DNA of 64,000 nucleotides, taken from Streptomyces sp. CB01201. GTDB taxonomy: Bacteria > Actinomycetota > Actinomycetes > Streptomycetales > Streptomycetaceae. Below, one piece after another: positions 43,325 to 52,124 of the stretch; the first letter of the stretch is position 1; each line of letters starts with the position of its first letter. The stretch is taken from the NCBI RefSeq assembly GCF_002803085.1, contig NZ_NNBJ01000007.1, positions 338,110 to 402,109 on the forward strand, in the 5' to 3' direction. The notes under the pieces were generated by a model. It saw nothing but the letters and a program-made list of their open reading frames with translations. It did no database searches and was not told the origin of the DNA. The position numbers were made by a program, and so were the translations under genes.

Positions 43325-44074
43325 TCAGCCAGCCGCGAGACGTGCCCGCAGGGCCGGGTGGTCGGCGACCACCGTGCAGGAGCCCGGGGCGATCTCGGTG
43401 AAGCCGGCGTCGCGGACCACCGGCAGCCCGCTGCGTGTCAGCCCGTGCCAGGCGGCCGGGTCCGCGCTGCGTACCGCCAGGGCGAAGTCGGCCTCGCGCC
43501 AGGCCTTGCGCTCGGTGTCCGTCAGCTCCCACCAGGCGAGCTGGGCCCCGTGCCCGGCCTGGGCCATGGCCTTGCCCGCGGACATGTCGAGGTCGGGGTT
43601 GAGCCAGAGGACGGGGGCGAGCGGATCGGGGGCATCCGGATCGGCCGGGTCGTCCAGGTCCGTACCCGAGACCTGGAGCTTGGCCAGTTCCTTGGGCCAG
43701 CCGTCCAGCGGCACCGGCGGGAAGACGCGTACCTCCGCCGACTTGCCGCTCACCGTGATGCCGGGCAGCGCCGAGGCCTTGCGCCACTCGGCGCCGCGTG
43801 CCCGCCGCACCACCTTGCGGATCCGGGCGTCCTGCCAGTCCCGCATCACCCGGGCCCACTCGCCCTCGTCGTCCCCCTCGCCGAGCGACCGCTCGTCGGA
43901 GAGCATCACGAGCACCGCGCGGGCGGCCGTCTCCAGGGCGTCGGTGCGCGCCGGGGGATCTGCCTTCTCGATGTGGACGACGAGCGGCAGCACGTACTGC
44001 CGCGCCTCGTCGCGCGGGGAGGCGTCGTGAAAGGGGCTGTCGGAAGCGGGGGTCTGGGTGTCCTCGGTGCTCAC
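43325..44074 (-). CDS. Peptidyl-tRNA hydrolase, PTH2-like
   Basis: Probably cleaves the ester bond of peptidyl-tRNA, or is a relative with another role. 249 residues from GTG 44074. The C-terminal part contains the PTH2-type segment DMSAGKAMAQAGHGAQLAWW, followed by WREADFALAVRSADPAAWHGL and VVRDAGFTEIAPGSCTVVA, matching the short Pth2 fold. The N-terminal about 130 residues are an actinobacterial extension of unknown role. Weak ribosome site. Divergent from the AIM24 gene. Confidence 0.75.
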   Translation of the reverse strand: MSTEDTQTPASDSPFHDASPRDEARQYVLPLVVHIEKADPPARTDALETAARAVLVMLSDERSLGEGDDEGEWARVMRDWQDARIRKVVRRARGAEWRKASALPGITVSGKSAEVRVFPPVPLDGWPKELAKLQVSGTDLDDPADPDAPDPLAPVLWLNPDLDMSAGKAMAQAGHGAQLAWWELTDTERKAWREADFALAVRSADPAAWHGLTRSGLPVVRDAGFTEIAPGSCTVVADHPALRARLAAG

Positions 44075-44144
44075 CCCACCAGTCTGCCAGCCGCCGAATC
44101 GGTGATTCTTGGCGGAATGAATAGTTCCGGGACAGGATGCGCGC

Positions 44145-44822
44145 ATGAAGAGCGACCTTTTTGCCATCGAGAACATGGCCCAGCCCGCCGCGGCCGCCGG
44201 AATGACGCTGGAGAACGCCAAGTCCATCAAGTACGCGGTCAACGGCGAGATGCTCGCGCGCCAGGGTGCGATGATCGCCTACCGCGGCAGCCTCCAGTTC
44301 GAGCGGCGCGGCCAGGGCATAGGCGGCATGCTCAAGCGCGCGGTGACCGGCGAGGGCCTGCCGCTGATGGCGGTCACCGGCCAGGGCGAGGCCTGGTTCG
44401 CGCACGAGGCGCAGAACTGCTTCATCGTCGACATCGAGCAGGGTGACGCGCTCACCATCAACGGCCGCAACGTGCTGTGCTTCGACGCCTCGCTCAGCTA
44501 CGAGATCAAGACGGTCAAGGGCTCCGGCATCGCCGGCGGCGGCCTCTTCAACAGCGTCTTCACCGGTTACGGCCGGCTCGGCCTGGTCTGCGAGGGCAAC
44601 CCGCTGGTCATCCCGGTCTCCCCGCAGCTGCCGGTGTACGTCGACACCGACGCGGTGGTCGGCTGGACCGCCAACCTCCAGACCTCCCTGCACCGCTCGC
44701 AGTCCATCGGCTCGATGCTGCGCGGCGGCTCCGGCGAGGCCGTCCAGCTGATGCTCCAGGGCGAGGGCTACGTCATAGTGCGTCCGAGCGAGGCGACGCC
44801 CCAGAAGGCCCAGCAGCACTGA
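44145..44822 (+). CDS. AIM24-family protein
   Basis: Double-stranded beta-helix protein of the AIM24 (former DUF124) family, function unresolved in bacteria. 225 residues from ATG 44145, no signal or membrane span. Family marks are the Gly-rich loop GIGGMLKRAVTGEGLPLM, NGRNVLCFDASL and GSGIAGGGLFNSVFTGYG. The downstream ABC genes follow without a gap, so it may belong to the same unit. Confidence 0.88.
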   Translation: MKSDLFAIENMAQPAAAAGMTLENAKSIKYAVNGEMLARQGAMIAYRGSLQFERRGQGIGGMLKRAVTGEGLPLMAVTGQGEAWFAHEAQNCFIVDIEQGDALTINGRNVLCFDASLSYEIKTVKGSGIAGGGLFNSVFTGYGRLGLVCEGNPLVIPVSPQLPVYVDTDAVVGWTANLQTSLHRSQSIGSMLRGGSGEAVQLMLQGEGYVIVRPSEATPQKAQQH

Positions 44823-45643
44823 GCACCGTCCGGGCCCTGCGCGGGGTGGGCCGCCGGTACACCGTCGGCGGTCCCTGGGTGCTGCGTGCCGTCGACCTGG
44901 ACCTGCCCGCGGCCGCCCTGATACGGATCGAGGGCACCAACGGCACCGGAAAGTCAACCCTGTTGAGGCTGATCGCCGGAATCGACGCCCCGACGGAGGG
45001 CGGCATCACCGGCCGCCCCCGCACCGCCTACGTCCCCGAACGCTTCCCCGCCGCGCTGCCCTTCACGGCGGCCGGATACCTCGCACACCTCGGCCGCGTG
45101 CACGGCCTGCCGGGCCGCACGGCGCGGCAGCGCGCGGGTCGGTGGCTGGCGCGGTTCGGCGCGGCGGCGCACGCCGACACCCCGCTCGCCGAACTCTCCA
45201 AGGGCACCAGCCAGAAGGTCGCCGTGGCCCAGGCGCTGCTCGCCGAACCCGAACTGCTCGTCCTGGACGAGGCGTGGACCGGCCTGGACACCGCGGCCCG
45301 GGCCGAGCTGGACCGCGCGGTGCGCGAGCGCGTGACGGCGGGCGGCACGGTCGTCTTCGTCGACCACGACCCCGCCCGGCTGGCCGGGCAGGAGGACGCC
45401 CGGTACGCGGTCGCGGGCACCGGGCTGCACGGCGTGGCCGGACCGCCGCGCGCCGCGCCCGTCCTCGTCGACATCATCGGAACCGGACCGCTTCCGCCCC
45501 AACTTCCGGGCGCCCCGAAGGAGTTGACGTCCACCGACGGCCTGCGCACCCTGTGCGTACCGGCCGACCGGTCGGACGATCTGCTGCGCGCCCTGCTCGC
45601 GGCCGAGCCGCCCTGGCACATCCGAGGAGTGCGTGGCACATGA
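44819..45643 (+). CDS. ABC transporter ATP-binding protein
   Basis: Nucleotide-binding subunit of a small two-gene exporter. The Walker A loop is GTNGTGKST, the signature LSKGTSQKVAV and Walker B LLVLDEAWTGLD. The reading frame has no ATG or GTG before the first strand (ALRGVGRRY). CTG 44819, overlapping the previous stop as CTGA and 10 bases after GAAGG, is proposed as start (274 residues). GTG 44846 is the alternative but would remove the first beta strand. The stop overlaps the permease start (ATGA). Confidence 0.82.
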   Translation: MSTVRALRGVGRRYTVGGPWVLRAVDLDLPAAALIRIEGTNGTGKSTLLRLIAGIDAPTEGGITGRPRTAYVPERFPAALPFTAAGYLAHLGRVHGLPGRTARQRAGRWLARFGAAAHADTPLAELSKGTSQKVAVAQALLAEPELLVLDEAWTGLDTAARAELDRAVRERVTAGGTVVFVDHDPARLAGQEDARYAVAGTGLHGVAGPPRAAPVLVDIIGTGPLPPQLPGAPKELTSTDGLRTLCVPADRSDDLLRALLAAEPPWHIRGVRGT

Positions 45644-46317
45644 GCCCGCTCGTCCCCCTCGTGCGCTACCAGAGCGCCCTCCTCCTGCGCTCCCAGCGCT
45701 GGCTCGCCCCCGTCCTGCTGTACGCCGCGCTGCTGGGCATCGGCGTACAGCAGGGGCAGCCGGTCCTGGACTCGATGGGGTACGCGGCCGCCGGCCTGCT
45801 GCCGGTGGCGGCCTGGCTCGTGCGGATCTGCGTCACCCAGGAACCGGAGGCCGCCCGCGCCTGCGCGGCCGCCACGGCGGGGCCGGCCCGGGTGCACCTC
45901 GCGTCGCTCCTGTCGGCCATGGGCTGCGCGGCACTGCTCGGCGTCGTGGGAACGGCGTACGTCGCCGCCGTGAGCGATCCGGCGAGCGGCGACCACCAGG
46001 TCGCGGTGCCGCTCGGTGCCGCGTGTGCGGCGGGTCTGATCGCCGCCGGGGTCTGCGCGCTGACGGGGGCGGCGGTCGGCACCCTGGGCAGCCGTCCGGT
46101 GCTGCGCGCCCGCGGCTGGTCCCTCGCGCTCACCGCCCTGGCCGCGCTGCTCGCCCTGGTCCTCGCCCCCTCACCGGCCCGGTACGCGGTGTTCGACCTG
46201 GTCACCGGCTCACGGACCGGGGCCGTGCACCTGGCCCTGGTACCACTGGGCGCGGCGCTCGCGCTCGCGGGCACGGCCGCCGCCGGAGCCTGCGCGCTCA
46301 GCGCGCGACGCCGATGA
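45640..46317 (+). CDS. ABC transporter membrane subunit
   Basis: 225-residue membrane protein with about six hydrophobic segments, for example WLAPVLLYAALLGIGV, LSLLSAMGC-type and LALTALAALLALVLA stretches. ATG 45640 overlaps the ATPase stop by 4 bases and follows GAGGAG, so it is coupled to it. It belongs to no permease family I recognise; the partner ATPase suggests a simple exporter. Substrate unknown. Confidence 0.75.
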   Translation: MSPLVPLVRYQSALLLRSQRWLAPVLLYAALLGIGVQQGQPVLDSMGYAAAGLLPVAAWLVRICVTQEPEAARACAAATAGPARVHLASLLSAMGCAALLGVVGTAYVAAVSDPASGDHQVAVPLGAACAAGLIAAGVCALTGAAVGTLGSRPVLRARGWSLALTALAALLALVLAPSPARYAVFDLVTGSRTGAVHLALVPLGAALALAGTAAAGACALSARRR

Positions 46318-46395
46318 GCCCGCCCCCGTACGCCGATGAGCCCGCCTCCTGGACGCCGACGTGCCGGGTCCCCTACCCCGATTAGGCTCGGCCGC

Positions 46396-46602
46396 ATGGA
46401 CGAGACGCAGCCGCGGGACGACACGACATACTGCGAGGCCGCCCCCTCGGTCGGGGCCCTCGCGCCCGGAGCGTACGAGGGGCCCTTCGCCGAGTGCGTG
46501 TTGTGCCGGGCTCCGACCGAGTACCCGGAGTCGACCAAGGGCAGCACGCTCTGCCCGGTGTGCGAGTGGCAGGAGGCGCAGCGCACGGCCTGCTCGGGCT
46601 GA
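46396..46602 (+). CDS. Small zinc-ribbon-like protein
   Basis: 68 residues from ATG 46396. Two CxxC pairs (CVLC, CPVC) separated by 16 residues suggest a zinc ribbon. The end is basic and Cys-containing (RTACSG), and an acidic N-terminal part precedes the ribbon. It may bind nucleic acid or a protein partner. The stop codon lies inside the left arm of a terminator hairpin. Confidence 0.65.
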   Translation: MDETQPRDDTTYCEAAPSVGALAPGAYEGPFAECVLCRAPTEYPESTKGSTLCPVCEWQEAQRTACSG

Positions 46603-46623
46603 GCCCGGTCCGCGCCGGGCTCA
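46600..46623. terminator. Terminator overlapping the zinc-ribbon stop codon
   Basis: TGAGCCCGG-TCCGCG-CCGGGCTCA is a perfect 9-bp hairpin whose first three bases are the stop codon. It also lies 15 bases past the convergent deacetylase gene. Confidence 0.75.
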
Positions 46624-46637
46624 CGTTGCTACGCCGG

Positions 46638-47516
46638 TCAGTGCTGCGCGGTGCCGCGGATCAGATCGGAGACCTTCACGAAGCGGTAGCCGCGCTTGCG
46701 CAGCTCCGGCACGATGCGCTGGAGCGCCGTGTCGGTGACGGGCGCCGCGCTGCGCGTGCAGTGCATCACCACGAGCGACCCGGGCTTCACGCCGGCCAGG
46801 ACCTGCTCGGCCACCGCGTTCGCGTCCTTCGCGAAGGCGTCCCCACTCACCACGTCCCACTGGACGGCGGTCATCTTCAGCGGGGCGAGCGCACGCAGCG
46901 TCGCGTCGTCATAACACCCGCCGGGGAAGCGGAAGTACGGCACGGTGTTGGTCACCCCGGCCGCCTTGAACTGGGCCGTCGCATTCTCCACGTCGGCCCG
47001 CATCGCGTCCTTCTCGACGACGGGCAGCCCGTAGCAGTCCGTCTTGAACGCGTAGTGGCTGTAGGAGTGGTTGCCGACCTCGAAGTTGGGGTCGGTGCCG
47101 ATCGCACGGGCCTCGGCCGGGTACTCCTGCGCCCACCGCCCGGTCATGAACACGGTGGCGGGTACCTTCATGCGCTTCAGGTCGGCGATGAGTTCCGGGT
47201 TGTCGAAGCGCTCGCCGCCCGCCGCGCGCGGGCCCTGGTCGGCCGTCATGTCGGCGTCGAAGCTCAGCGCGACGACCTTCTCGCCCTGGGCGCCTTGGGG
47301 ACTCCGGGGTGCCCGCTCGAAGACCGGGGTCAGTCCGCCCGGTCCGGGCGCCAGGGTCGCGGCGCTCGCCGTCTTGGGGGCCCCGGCCCCGGCGGGCGCC
47401 GAGGGCGCGGCCTTGCCGGCGGCCTGCTGCGGAGGCTTGGCGGGGTCGGATCCGCAGGCCGTGAGCGCGGCACCGAGCAGGGCAACCGTGAGCAGTTTTC
47501 GTGCAGTAATGGTCAC
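46638..47516 (-). CDS. Polysaccharide deacetylase lipoprotein (NodB homology, CE4)
   Basis: Membrane-anchored enzyme that likely deacetylates peptidoglycan or another acetylated glycan. GTG 47516 gives 292 residues with lipobox LTAC (Cys21). The NodB domain begins at about residue 95: SFDADMTAD holds the catalytic and metal Asp, HSYSHYAF the metal His pair, and RFPGGCYDD the substrate-groove Arg. No ribosome site precedes the GTG; TACGAT about 20 bases upstream could be the -10 of a leaderless transcript. An ATG at 47588 would bury the signal peptide. Confidence 0.88.
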   Translation of the reverse strand: MTITARKLLTVALLGAALTACGSDPAKPPQQAAGKAAPSAPAGAGAPKTASAATLAPGPGGLTPVFERAPRSPQGAQGEKVVALSFDADMTADQGPRAAGGERFDNPELIADLKRMKVPATVFMTGRWAQEYPAEARAIGTDPNFEVGNHSYSHYAFKTDCYGLPVVEKDAMRADVENATAQFKAAGVTNTVPYFRFPGGCYDDATLRALAPLKMTAVQWDVVSGDAFAKDANAVAEQVLAGVKPGSLVVMHCTRSAAPVTDTALQRIVPELRKRGYRFVKVSDLIRGTAQH

Positions 47517-47763
47517 GAACGGAAAGTAGCCGATCGTATCGGCGTATTTGCCTACGGCACTCCCGGCCGCCCCCGAGATTCCGGCCAATGCCGCACAGCC
47601 CGGCCTGCGGGCAGTCCCGGCGCAACCGCCCCCGGCAGCCGCGGCCCGGGGGCGGCCGACGCGCCCCGCTCGCCTCCGCGGACTACGCTCGACCCATACG
47701 GATCACACGCCCGAACAGGCCCCTTCGCAGGCAAGGCGCGGTTCAAGGCCCCAGGGAGGCGAC

Positions 47764-48543
47764 GTGTCCGGATCCCGTACCGGAGCATGCTCGGCGGCAC
47801 TGTGCTCGACCGCCCTGACCGCCCTGACCACACTCGCCGTCCTTGCCCTGTGTCCGGCGGGCGCGACGGCCGCCCCCGCGGACGACACCGGCTCCCTCAG
47901 CGCGGACCAGCTCGCGCGGCGCTCGCACGACGCCCTGCTCAGTGCCCGGTCCCTCCACGTGACGGCCCAGGGCGACCTCGGCTCGGGCGCGGGCACCTCC
48001 TTCGATCTGACCCTCGACCGATCGGGCAACTGCCGGGGCTCGGTGAGCCTCGGCCCGCAGGGCTCGGTGGAGATCATCCGGCGCGGCACCGACGTGTGGA
48101 TCAAACCGAACGCGGCGTTCTGGAAGAACGAGGTGCCCGGCGGCGGCAGCGCGCTCGCCTCGCTCGTCGGCGACCGCTATCTGAAGGGCACCACCAACGA
48201 CCCGGTGCTGCGGAACACGACCGACGTCTGCGACCTCGACACTTTCCAGAAGTACCTCGACACCTCCGCCAAGCTGCCCGCCACCGACCTCACCAAGGGC
48301 AGGCCGACCACCGTCGACGGCGTCGCCGCCATCCCCGTCACGGCCACCCGGCAGGGCCGGACCTACACGCTCGACGTGGCCGCGAGCGGAAAGCCCTACC
48401 CGGTACGGTTCACCGTCGCCAGGGGCCCCGCGGCACCCGACGCGACCGTACGCTTCGGCGGCTTCGACCAGCCGGTGCCGACCGCCACCCCGGCCGCCGC
48501 CGACGCCGTCGACATCTCGGGCCTGATGAGCAAGCAGTCCTGA
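47764..48543 (+). CDS. Secreted LolA/LppX-like lipid-binding-type protein
   Basis: Exported 259-residue protein of uncertain function. GTG 47764 follows AGGGAGG with short spacing. The signal peptide has the core ALTALTTLAVLALC before ATAAPADD. The mature part has the shape of the LppX/LprG/LolA superfamily: an N-terminal helix (ADQLARRSHDALLSARSLHVTAQGD), then a run of strands with VEIIRRGTDVWIKPNAAFW and a C-terminal RFTVARG sheet. These folds carry lipids or act as surface sensors. Confidence 0.68.
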   Translation: MSGSRTGACSAALCSTALTALTTLAVLALCPAGATAAPADDTGSLSADQLARRSHDALLSARSLHVTAQGDLGSGAGTSFDLTLDRSGNCRGSVSLGPQGSVEIIRRGTDVWIKPNAAFWKNEVPGGGSALASLVGDRYLKGTTNDPVLRNTTDVCDLDTFQKYLDTSAKLPATDLTKGRPTTVDGVAAIPVTATRQGRTYTLDVAASGKPYPVRFTVARGPAAPDATVRFGGFDQPVPTATPAAADAVDISGLMSKQS

Positions 48544-48567
48544 GGGAAGATCCCAACTCGCCCTGCA

Positions 48568-48617
48568 TCAGGCCTTGTTGAGCAGTCGGCGGGTCAGGCC
48601 TTCTTGAGCAGCCGACG
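48568..48617. repeat. Duplicated 24-bp tail of ppk2
   Basis: TCAGGCCTT(G/C)TTGAGCAG... occurs at 48568-48591 and 48594-48617 with three mismatches, offset 26. The inner copy encodes the last residues RLLKKA-stop of ppk2; the outer one would encode RLLNKA-stop, keeping the TGA. Confidence 0.85.
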
Positions 48618-49478
48618 CCGGCACTCCTCGACGTCGAAGTCGCCCGGCGGATACTGCGGATCCAACGCCTCCAGGTGCTCAAGAAGCAGCTTGCTGACCG
48701 CCCAGTTGCGGTACCACTTGCGGTCGGCCGGCACCAGGTACCAAGGGGCGGCGGCGGTCGAACACCGCTGCAGGGCGATCTCGTACGCCTCCTGGTAGTC
48801 GGGCCACAGCGCGCGCTCGTCGATGTCCCCGGGGTTGAACTTCCAGTGCTTGTCCGGGTTGTCGAGGCGGGCGAGCAGCCGGCGGCGCTGCTCCTTGTAC
48901 CCGAGGTGCAGGAACACCTTGACGACGGTCACCCCGTCGTCGGCCAGGGACTGCTCGAAGCGGTTGATGTGGCCGTAGCGCAGCGTGATCTGCGGGCGCG
49001 GGACCAGCTCCCGTACCCGGGCGATGAGTACGTCCTCGTAGTGCGAGCGGTCGAAGATGCCGATCTCGCCGGGCTGCGGCAGCGCCTTGGAGACGCGCCA
49101 CAAGAAGGGGTGCGCGAGCTCCTCGCGGGTCGGCGCCTTGAAGGCCTTGATACGACAGCCGGAGGGGTTGAACAGGCCGATGACGTGCTTGACCGTGCCG
49201 CCCTTGCCGCTGGTGTCCATGCCTTGGAGCACCAGCAGGATCCGCCGCCGGTCGCCGGCGGTGCTCGCCGCGTACAGCCGCTCCTGGAGATCGGCGAGAC
49301 GTTCACCCATCCGGGCGGTGGCGGCCAGGCCAGCCGCCTTGTCCTTCGGGCAGCCGGGGGTGGCGTCGGTGGCGCAGGAGGAGAGGGTGACGCGTTCGCC
49401 CTCGGGGATGCGCAGCAGCTCGCGCAGGTCCTGCCCGGGCTTGCCGCCGCCCTTGCGGGCCTTGCCCTTACCGGCCAC
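48594..49478 (-). CDS. ppk2: Polyphosphate kinase 2 family protein
   Basis: Transfers phosphate between polyphosphate and nucleotides, most often making nucleoside di- or triphosphates from polyphosphate. 294 residues from GTG 49478 behind GGAAGGGG. The Walker A loop is GMDTSGKGG (86-94), the lid/Walker B region DRSHYED (143-149), and FKAPTREELAHPFLWRV is typical of the short single-domain PPK2 group. Nucleotide preference (AMP, ADP or GDP) cannot be told. The gene end is duplicated. Confidence 0.93.
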   Translation of the reverse strand: MAGKGKARKGGGKPGQDLRELLRIPEGERVTLSSCATDATPGCPKDKAAGLAATARMGERLADLQERLYAASTAGDRRRILLVLQGMDTSGKGGTVKHVIGLFNPSGCRIKAFKAPTREELAHPFLWRVSKALPQPGEIGIFDRSHYEDVLIARVRELVPRPQITLRYGHINRFEQSLADDGVTVVKVFLHLGYKEQRRRLLARLDNPDKHWKFNPGDIDERALWPDYQEAYEIALQRCSTAAAPWYLVPADRKWYRNWAVSKLLLEHLEALDPQYPPGDFDVEECRRRLLKKA

Positions 49479-49556
49479 TGCGCACCCCTTCCGGCCGCCT
49501 CACGTTCCCTCGATCGTGCGATGGAACGGCGGCCGGCGCTACCGCTGGCGGCAGTC

Positions 49557-49982
49557 TCAGGCGAGCTCGGCGCTGAGCGTGATCGTGGTCCCCGAAAGGG
49601 CCTGGCTCACCGGGCAGTTCTTCTTGGCGTCCTCGGCGGCGGCCTGGAAGGCGTCCGCGTCCAGGCCGGGGACCTCGCCGACCACGGTGAGGTGGATCCC
49701 GGTGATGCCCTCGCCGGGCTGGAAGGTGACGTCGGCCTTCGTCTCCAGGCGGGTGGGCGGGGTGCCCGCGCCCGTCAGGCCGTGCGAAAGGGCCATCGAG
49801 AAGCAGCTGGAGTGGGCGCCCGCGATGAGCTCCTCCGGGCTGGTCCTGCCGTTGGCCTGCTCGGCGCGGGACGGCCAGGAGACCGCCTGCGAGGCGATGC
49901 CCGAGGAGTCGAAGGTGACGGTGCCGGAGCCCGTGAGGAGCTCGCCTTCCCAGACCGTGTGCGCCGTGCGCGTGGTGGCCAT
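49557..49982 (-). CDS. OsmC/Ohr-family peroxiredoxin
   Basis: Thiol peroxidase that reduces organic hydroperoxides. 141 residues from ATG 49982 behind AAGGGAAA. The two catalytic cysteines are present: Cys60 in GAHSSCFSMALS and Cys123 in KKNCPVSQAL. Arg in the N-terminal half (PSRAEQANGRTSPEELI) completes the site. Sequence is closer to OsmC than to Ohr. Monocistronic. Confidence 0.92.
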   Translation of the reverse strand: MATTRTAHTVWEGELLTGSGTVTFDSSGIASQAVSWPSRAEQANGRTSPEELIAGAHSSCFSMALSHGLTGAGTPPTRLETKADVTFQPGEGITGIHLTVVGEVPGLDADAFQAAAEDAKKNCPVSQALSGTTITLSAELA

Positions 49983-50048
49983 GATGTTTCCCTTCTGTGG
50001 CCGAGGGGGCGGCGGACGGATCAAGCATGGGCCCCCTCGGCCCCAAAC

Positions 50049-51116
50049 CTACTGCCCCACAAGGCCCTTCGCGTCGCGGGCCAGCGCGGTCAGACGGGAG
50101 ATCGCCCGGAAATACTTCTTGCGGTAGCCGCCGTTCAGCATCTCGTCACTGAACAGCCGGTCGAAGGGGACCCCGGAGGCGAGTACCGGCACCTCGCGGT
50201 CGTACAGGCGGTCGGCGAGCACCACGAGCCGCAGCGCGGTCGACTGGTCGGGCACCGGGCGCACATCGGTCAGGCACACCGCGCGCACGCCGTCCGTCAG
50301 CGCGCCGTAGCGGCTGGGATGGACGCGCGCGAGATGGTCGAGCAGCTGCGGGAAGTCGTCGAGGGCGGCGCCCTCGGTGGCGTACGCGGCCTGGGTGACC
50401 TGCTCGTCGGAGTACGGCGCCGGGGCCTCGGGCAGACCCCGGTGGCGGTAGTCCTCGCCGTCGATCCTGAGCGGCCGGAAGTGGGCCGACAGGCCCTGGA
50501 TCTCGCGCAGGAAGTCGGCGGCCGCGAACCGGCCCTCGCCGAGCTTGCCCGGCAGCGTGTTGGAGGTCGCGGCCAGCGCCACGCCCTGCTCGACGAGCCG
50601 GCGCAGCAGCGAGGACACGAGGACGGTGTCGCCCGGGTCGTCGAGCTCGAACTCGTCGATGCACAGCAGCCGGTGGCCGCTCAGGGTCGCCACGGTCTGC
50701 TGGAAGCCGAGCGCGCCGACCAGGTTGGTCAGCTCGACGAACGTGCCGAAGGCCTTCAGGGCGGGCTCGGCCGGGGTGGCGTGCCACAGGGACGCGAGCA
50801 GATGCGTCTTGCCGACGCCGTAGCCGCCGTCGAGATACACCCCGCGCGGCCCGGGCGCGGCGGCCGGCTTCTTCGCGAACCAGCGCCGCTTGGACCCCAC
50901 GGCGTGCGCACCGCCGAGCCCCGCCGCGAAGGAGGACAGGACGGTGACCGCCTCGCTCTGGCTGGGCTGGTTCGGGTCCGGCACGTACGTCTCGAAGCGC
51001 ACCGAGTCGAACCGCGGCGGCGGCACCATCTCGGCGACCAGACGGTCGGCGGGGACATGCGGCGCGCGGGCGCAGAGCGACACGGGGGCCGCTTCGGTTA
51101 TGGGGCTGGTCGACAC
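50049..51116 (-). CDS. zapE: AFG1/ZapE-family P-loop ATPase
   Basis: AAA-like ATPase related to ZapE of E. coli (division) and mitochondrial AFG1. GTG 51116 gives 355 residues. Walker A is GGYGVGKTH (97-105), with Walker B LLCIDEFELDDPGD near 150, sensor segment AATSNTLPGKLGEGR near 190 and a C-terminal arginine-bearing tail GGYRKKYFRAISRL. The ribosome site is weak. It is divergent from the reductase gene, with only 37 bases between start codons, so promoters overlap. Confidence 0.88.
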   Translation of the reverse strand: MSTSPITEAAPVSLCARAPHVPADRLVAEMVPPPRFDSVRFETYVPDPNQPSQSEAVTVLSSFAAGLGGAHAVGSKRRWFAKKPAAAPGPRGVYLDGGYGVGKTHLLASLWHATPAEPALKAFGTFVELTNLVGALGFQQTVATLSGHRLLCIDEFELDDPGDTVLVSSLLRRLVEQGVALAATSNTLPGKLGEGRFAAADFLREIQGLSAHFRPLRIDGEDYRHRGLPEAPAPYSDEQVTQAAYATEGAALDDFPQLLDHLARVHPSRYGALTDGVRAVCLTDVRPVPDQSTALRLVVLADRLYDREVPVLASGVPFDRLFSDEMLNGGYRKKYFRAISRLTALARDAKGLVGQ

Positions 51117-51153
51117 AGTTCCCCACTGTAAGCGCCGTGCCAGACTGCACCGC

Positions 51154-51972
51154 ATGCGACAACTGTTCCCTGTGACCGACCAGACACCGACGGCCGAAGA
51201 GGTCGGGGCCGCCGGACCGGCCCAGGGCGCCGACCCCGCGGAACACGCCGCACGCACCGAATGGCCGCTCGACCGGCTGGCCGACGCCTACGCCTACCCC
51301 CGGGGCGGCGGCCCCTGGCTGCGGGCCAACATGGTGTCCTCGCTCGACGGGGCCGGCCACCACGAGGGCCGCTCCCAGCCGCTGTCCTCCGACACCGACA
51401 TGCGGATCTTCGGCGTCCTGCGCGCCCTCGCGGACGTCGTGGTGGTGGGTGCGGAAACGGTACGCCTGGAGGGGTACCGGCCGGCCAGGGCGCGGGCCGG
51501 GTTCGCCGAGCGGCGCAGGGCTGCCGGGCAGGGGCCCGCGCCCGCCATCGCCGTCGTCACGGCGAGCCTGGACCTCGATCTCACCCTGCCGCTGTTCACC
51601 TCGCCGCTCGTGCCGACCCTGATCCTGACCGGGGCGGCAGCCGACCCCGACCGGGTGAGGGAGGCCGGGCGGGCCGGCTGCGAGGTGGTGGTCGCGGGCG
51701 AGGGGACCGGCGTCGAGCCCCGCCGGATGGTCGCGGCGCTGGCCGAGCGCGGACTGCCGCGGATGCTCACCGAGGGCGGACCGCGCCTGCTCGGCCAGTT
51801 CGTGGCCGCCGGGGTGCTCGACGAGCTGTGCCTGACCATCTCGCCGACCCTGACCGCGGGCGACGCCCAGCGGATCGCTTCGGGCCCCGCGGTCACGGTC
51901 CCGCAGCGGTTCGCCCCGGCGTCCGTACTGGAGGACGCCGGGTTCCTCTACACGCGTTACCGTCGGATCTGA
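51154..51972 (+). CDS. RibD C-terminal-type pyrimidine reductase family protein
   Basis: Dihydrofolate-reductase-fold NADPH reductase; the family includes the riboflavin-pathway pyrimidinone reductase. 272 residues from ATG 51154; no ribosome site is seen, so it may be leaderless. The N-terminal NMVSSLDGAGHHEGRS, the central DVVVVGAETVRLEGYRPAR and the C-terminal MLTEGGPRLLGQFVAAGVLDELCLTISP are the family blocks. No deaminase domain or other rib gene is near, so the substrate may differ from that of RibD. Confidence 0.85.
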   Translation: MRQLFPVTDQTPTAEEVGAAGPAQGADPAEHAARTEWPLDRLADAYAYPRGGGPWLRANMVSSLDGAGHHEGRSQPLSSDTDMRIFGVLRALADVVVVGAETVRLEGYRPARARAGFAERRRAAGQGPAPAIAVVTASLDLDLTLPLFTSPLVPTLILTGAAADPDRVREAGRAGCEVVVAGEGTGVEPRRMVAALAERGLPRMLTEGGPRLLGQFVAAGVLDELCLTISPTLTAGDAQRIASGPAVTVPQRFAPASVLEDAGFLYTRYRRI

Positions 51973-52124
51973 CGATCGGCGGAATTTATCGTTCCGGTTA
52001 GCTCGCGCTGGGCACACTTATTCACGCAGACCCCGTGCGGATACGGGGAAGGATGGTTTCCGCAGAGGCCGGACCCGCCACTCACGGTGGCGGCGGCCAT
52101 GGAGAGAACAGAAGGGCGCCTGTC

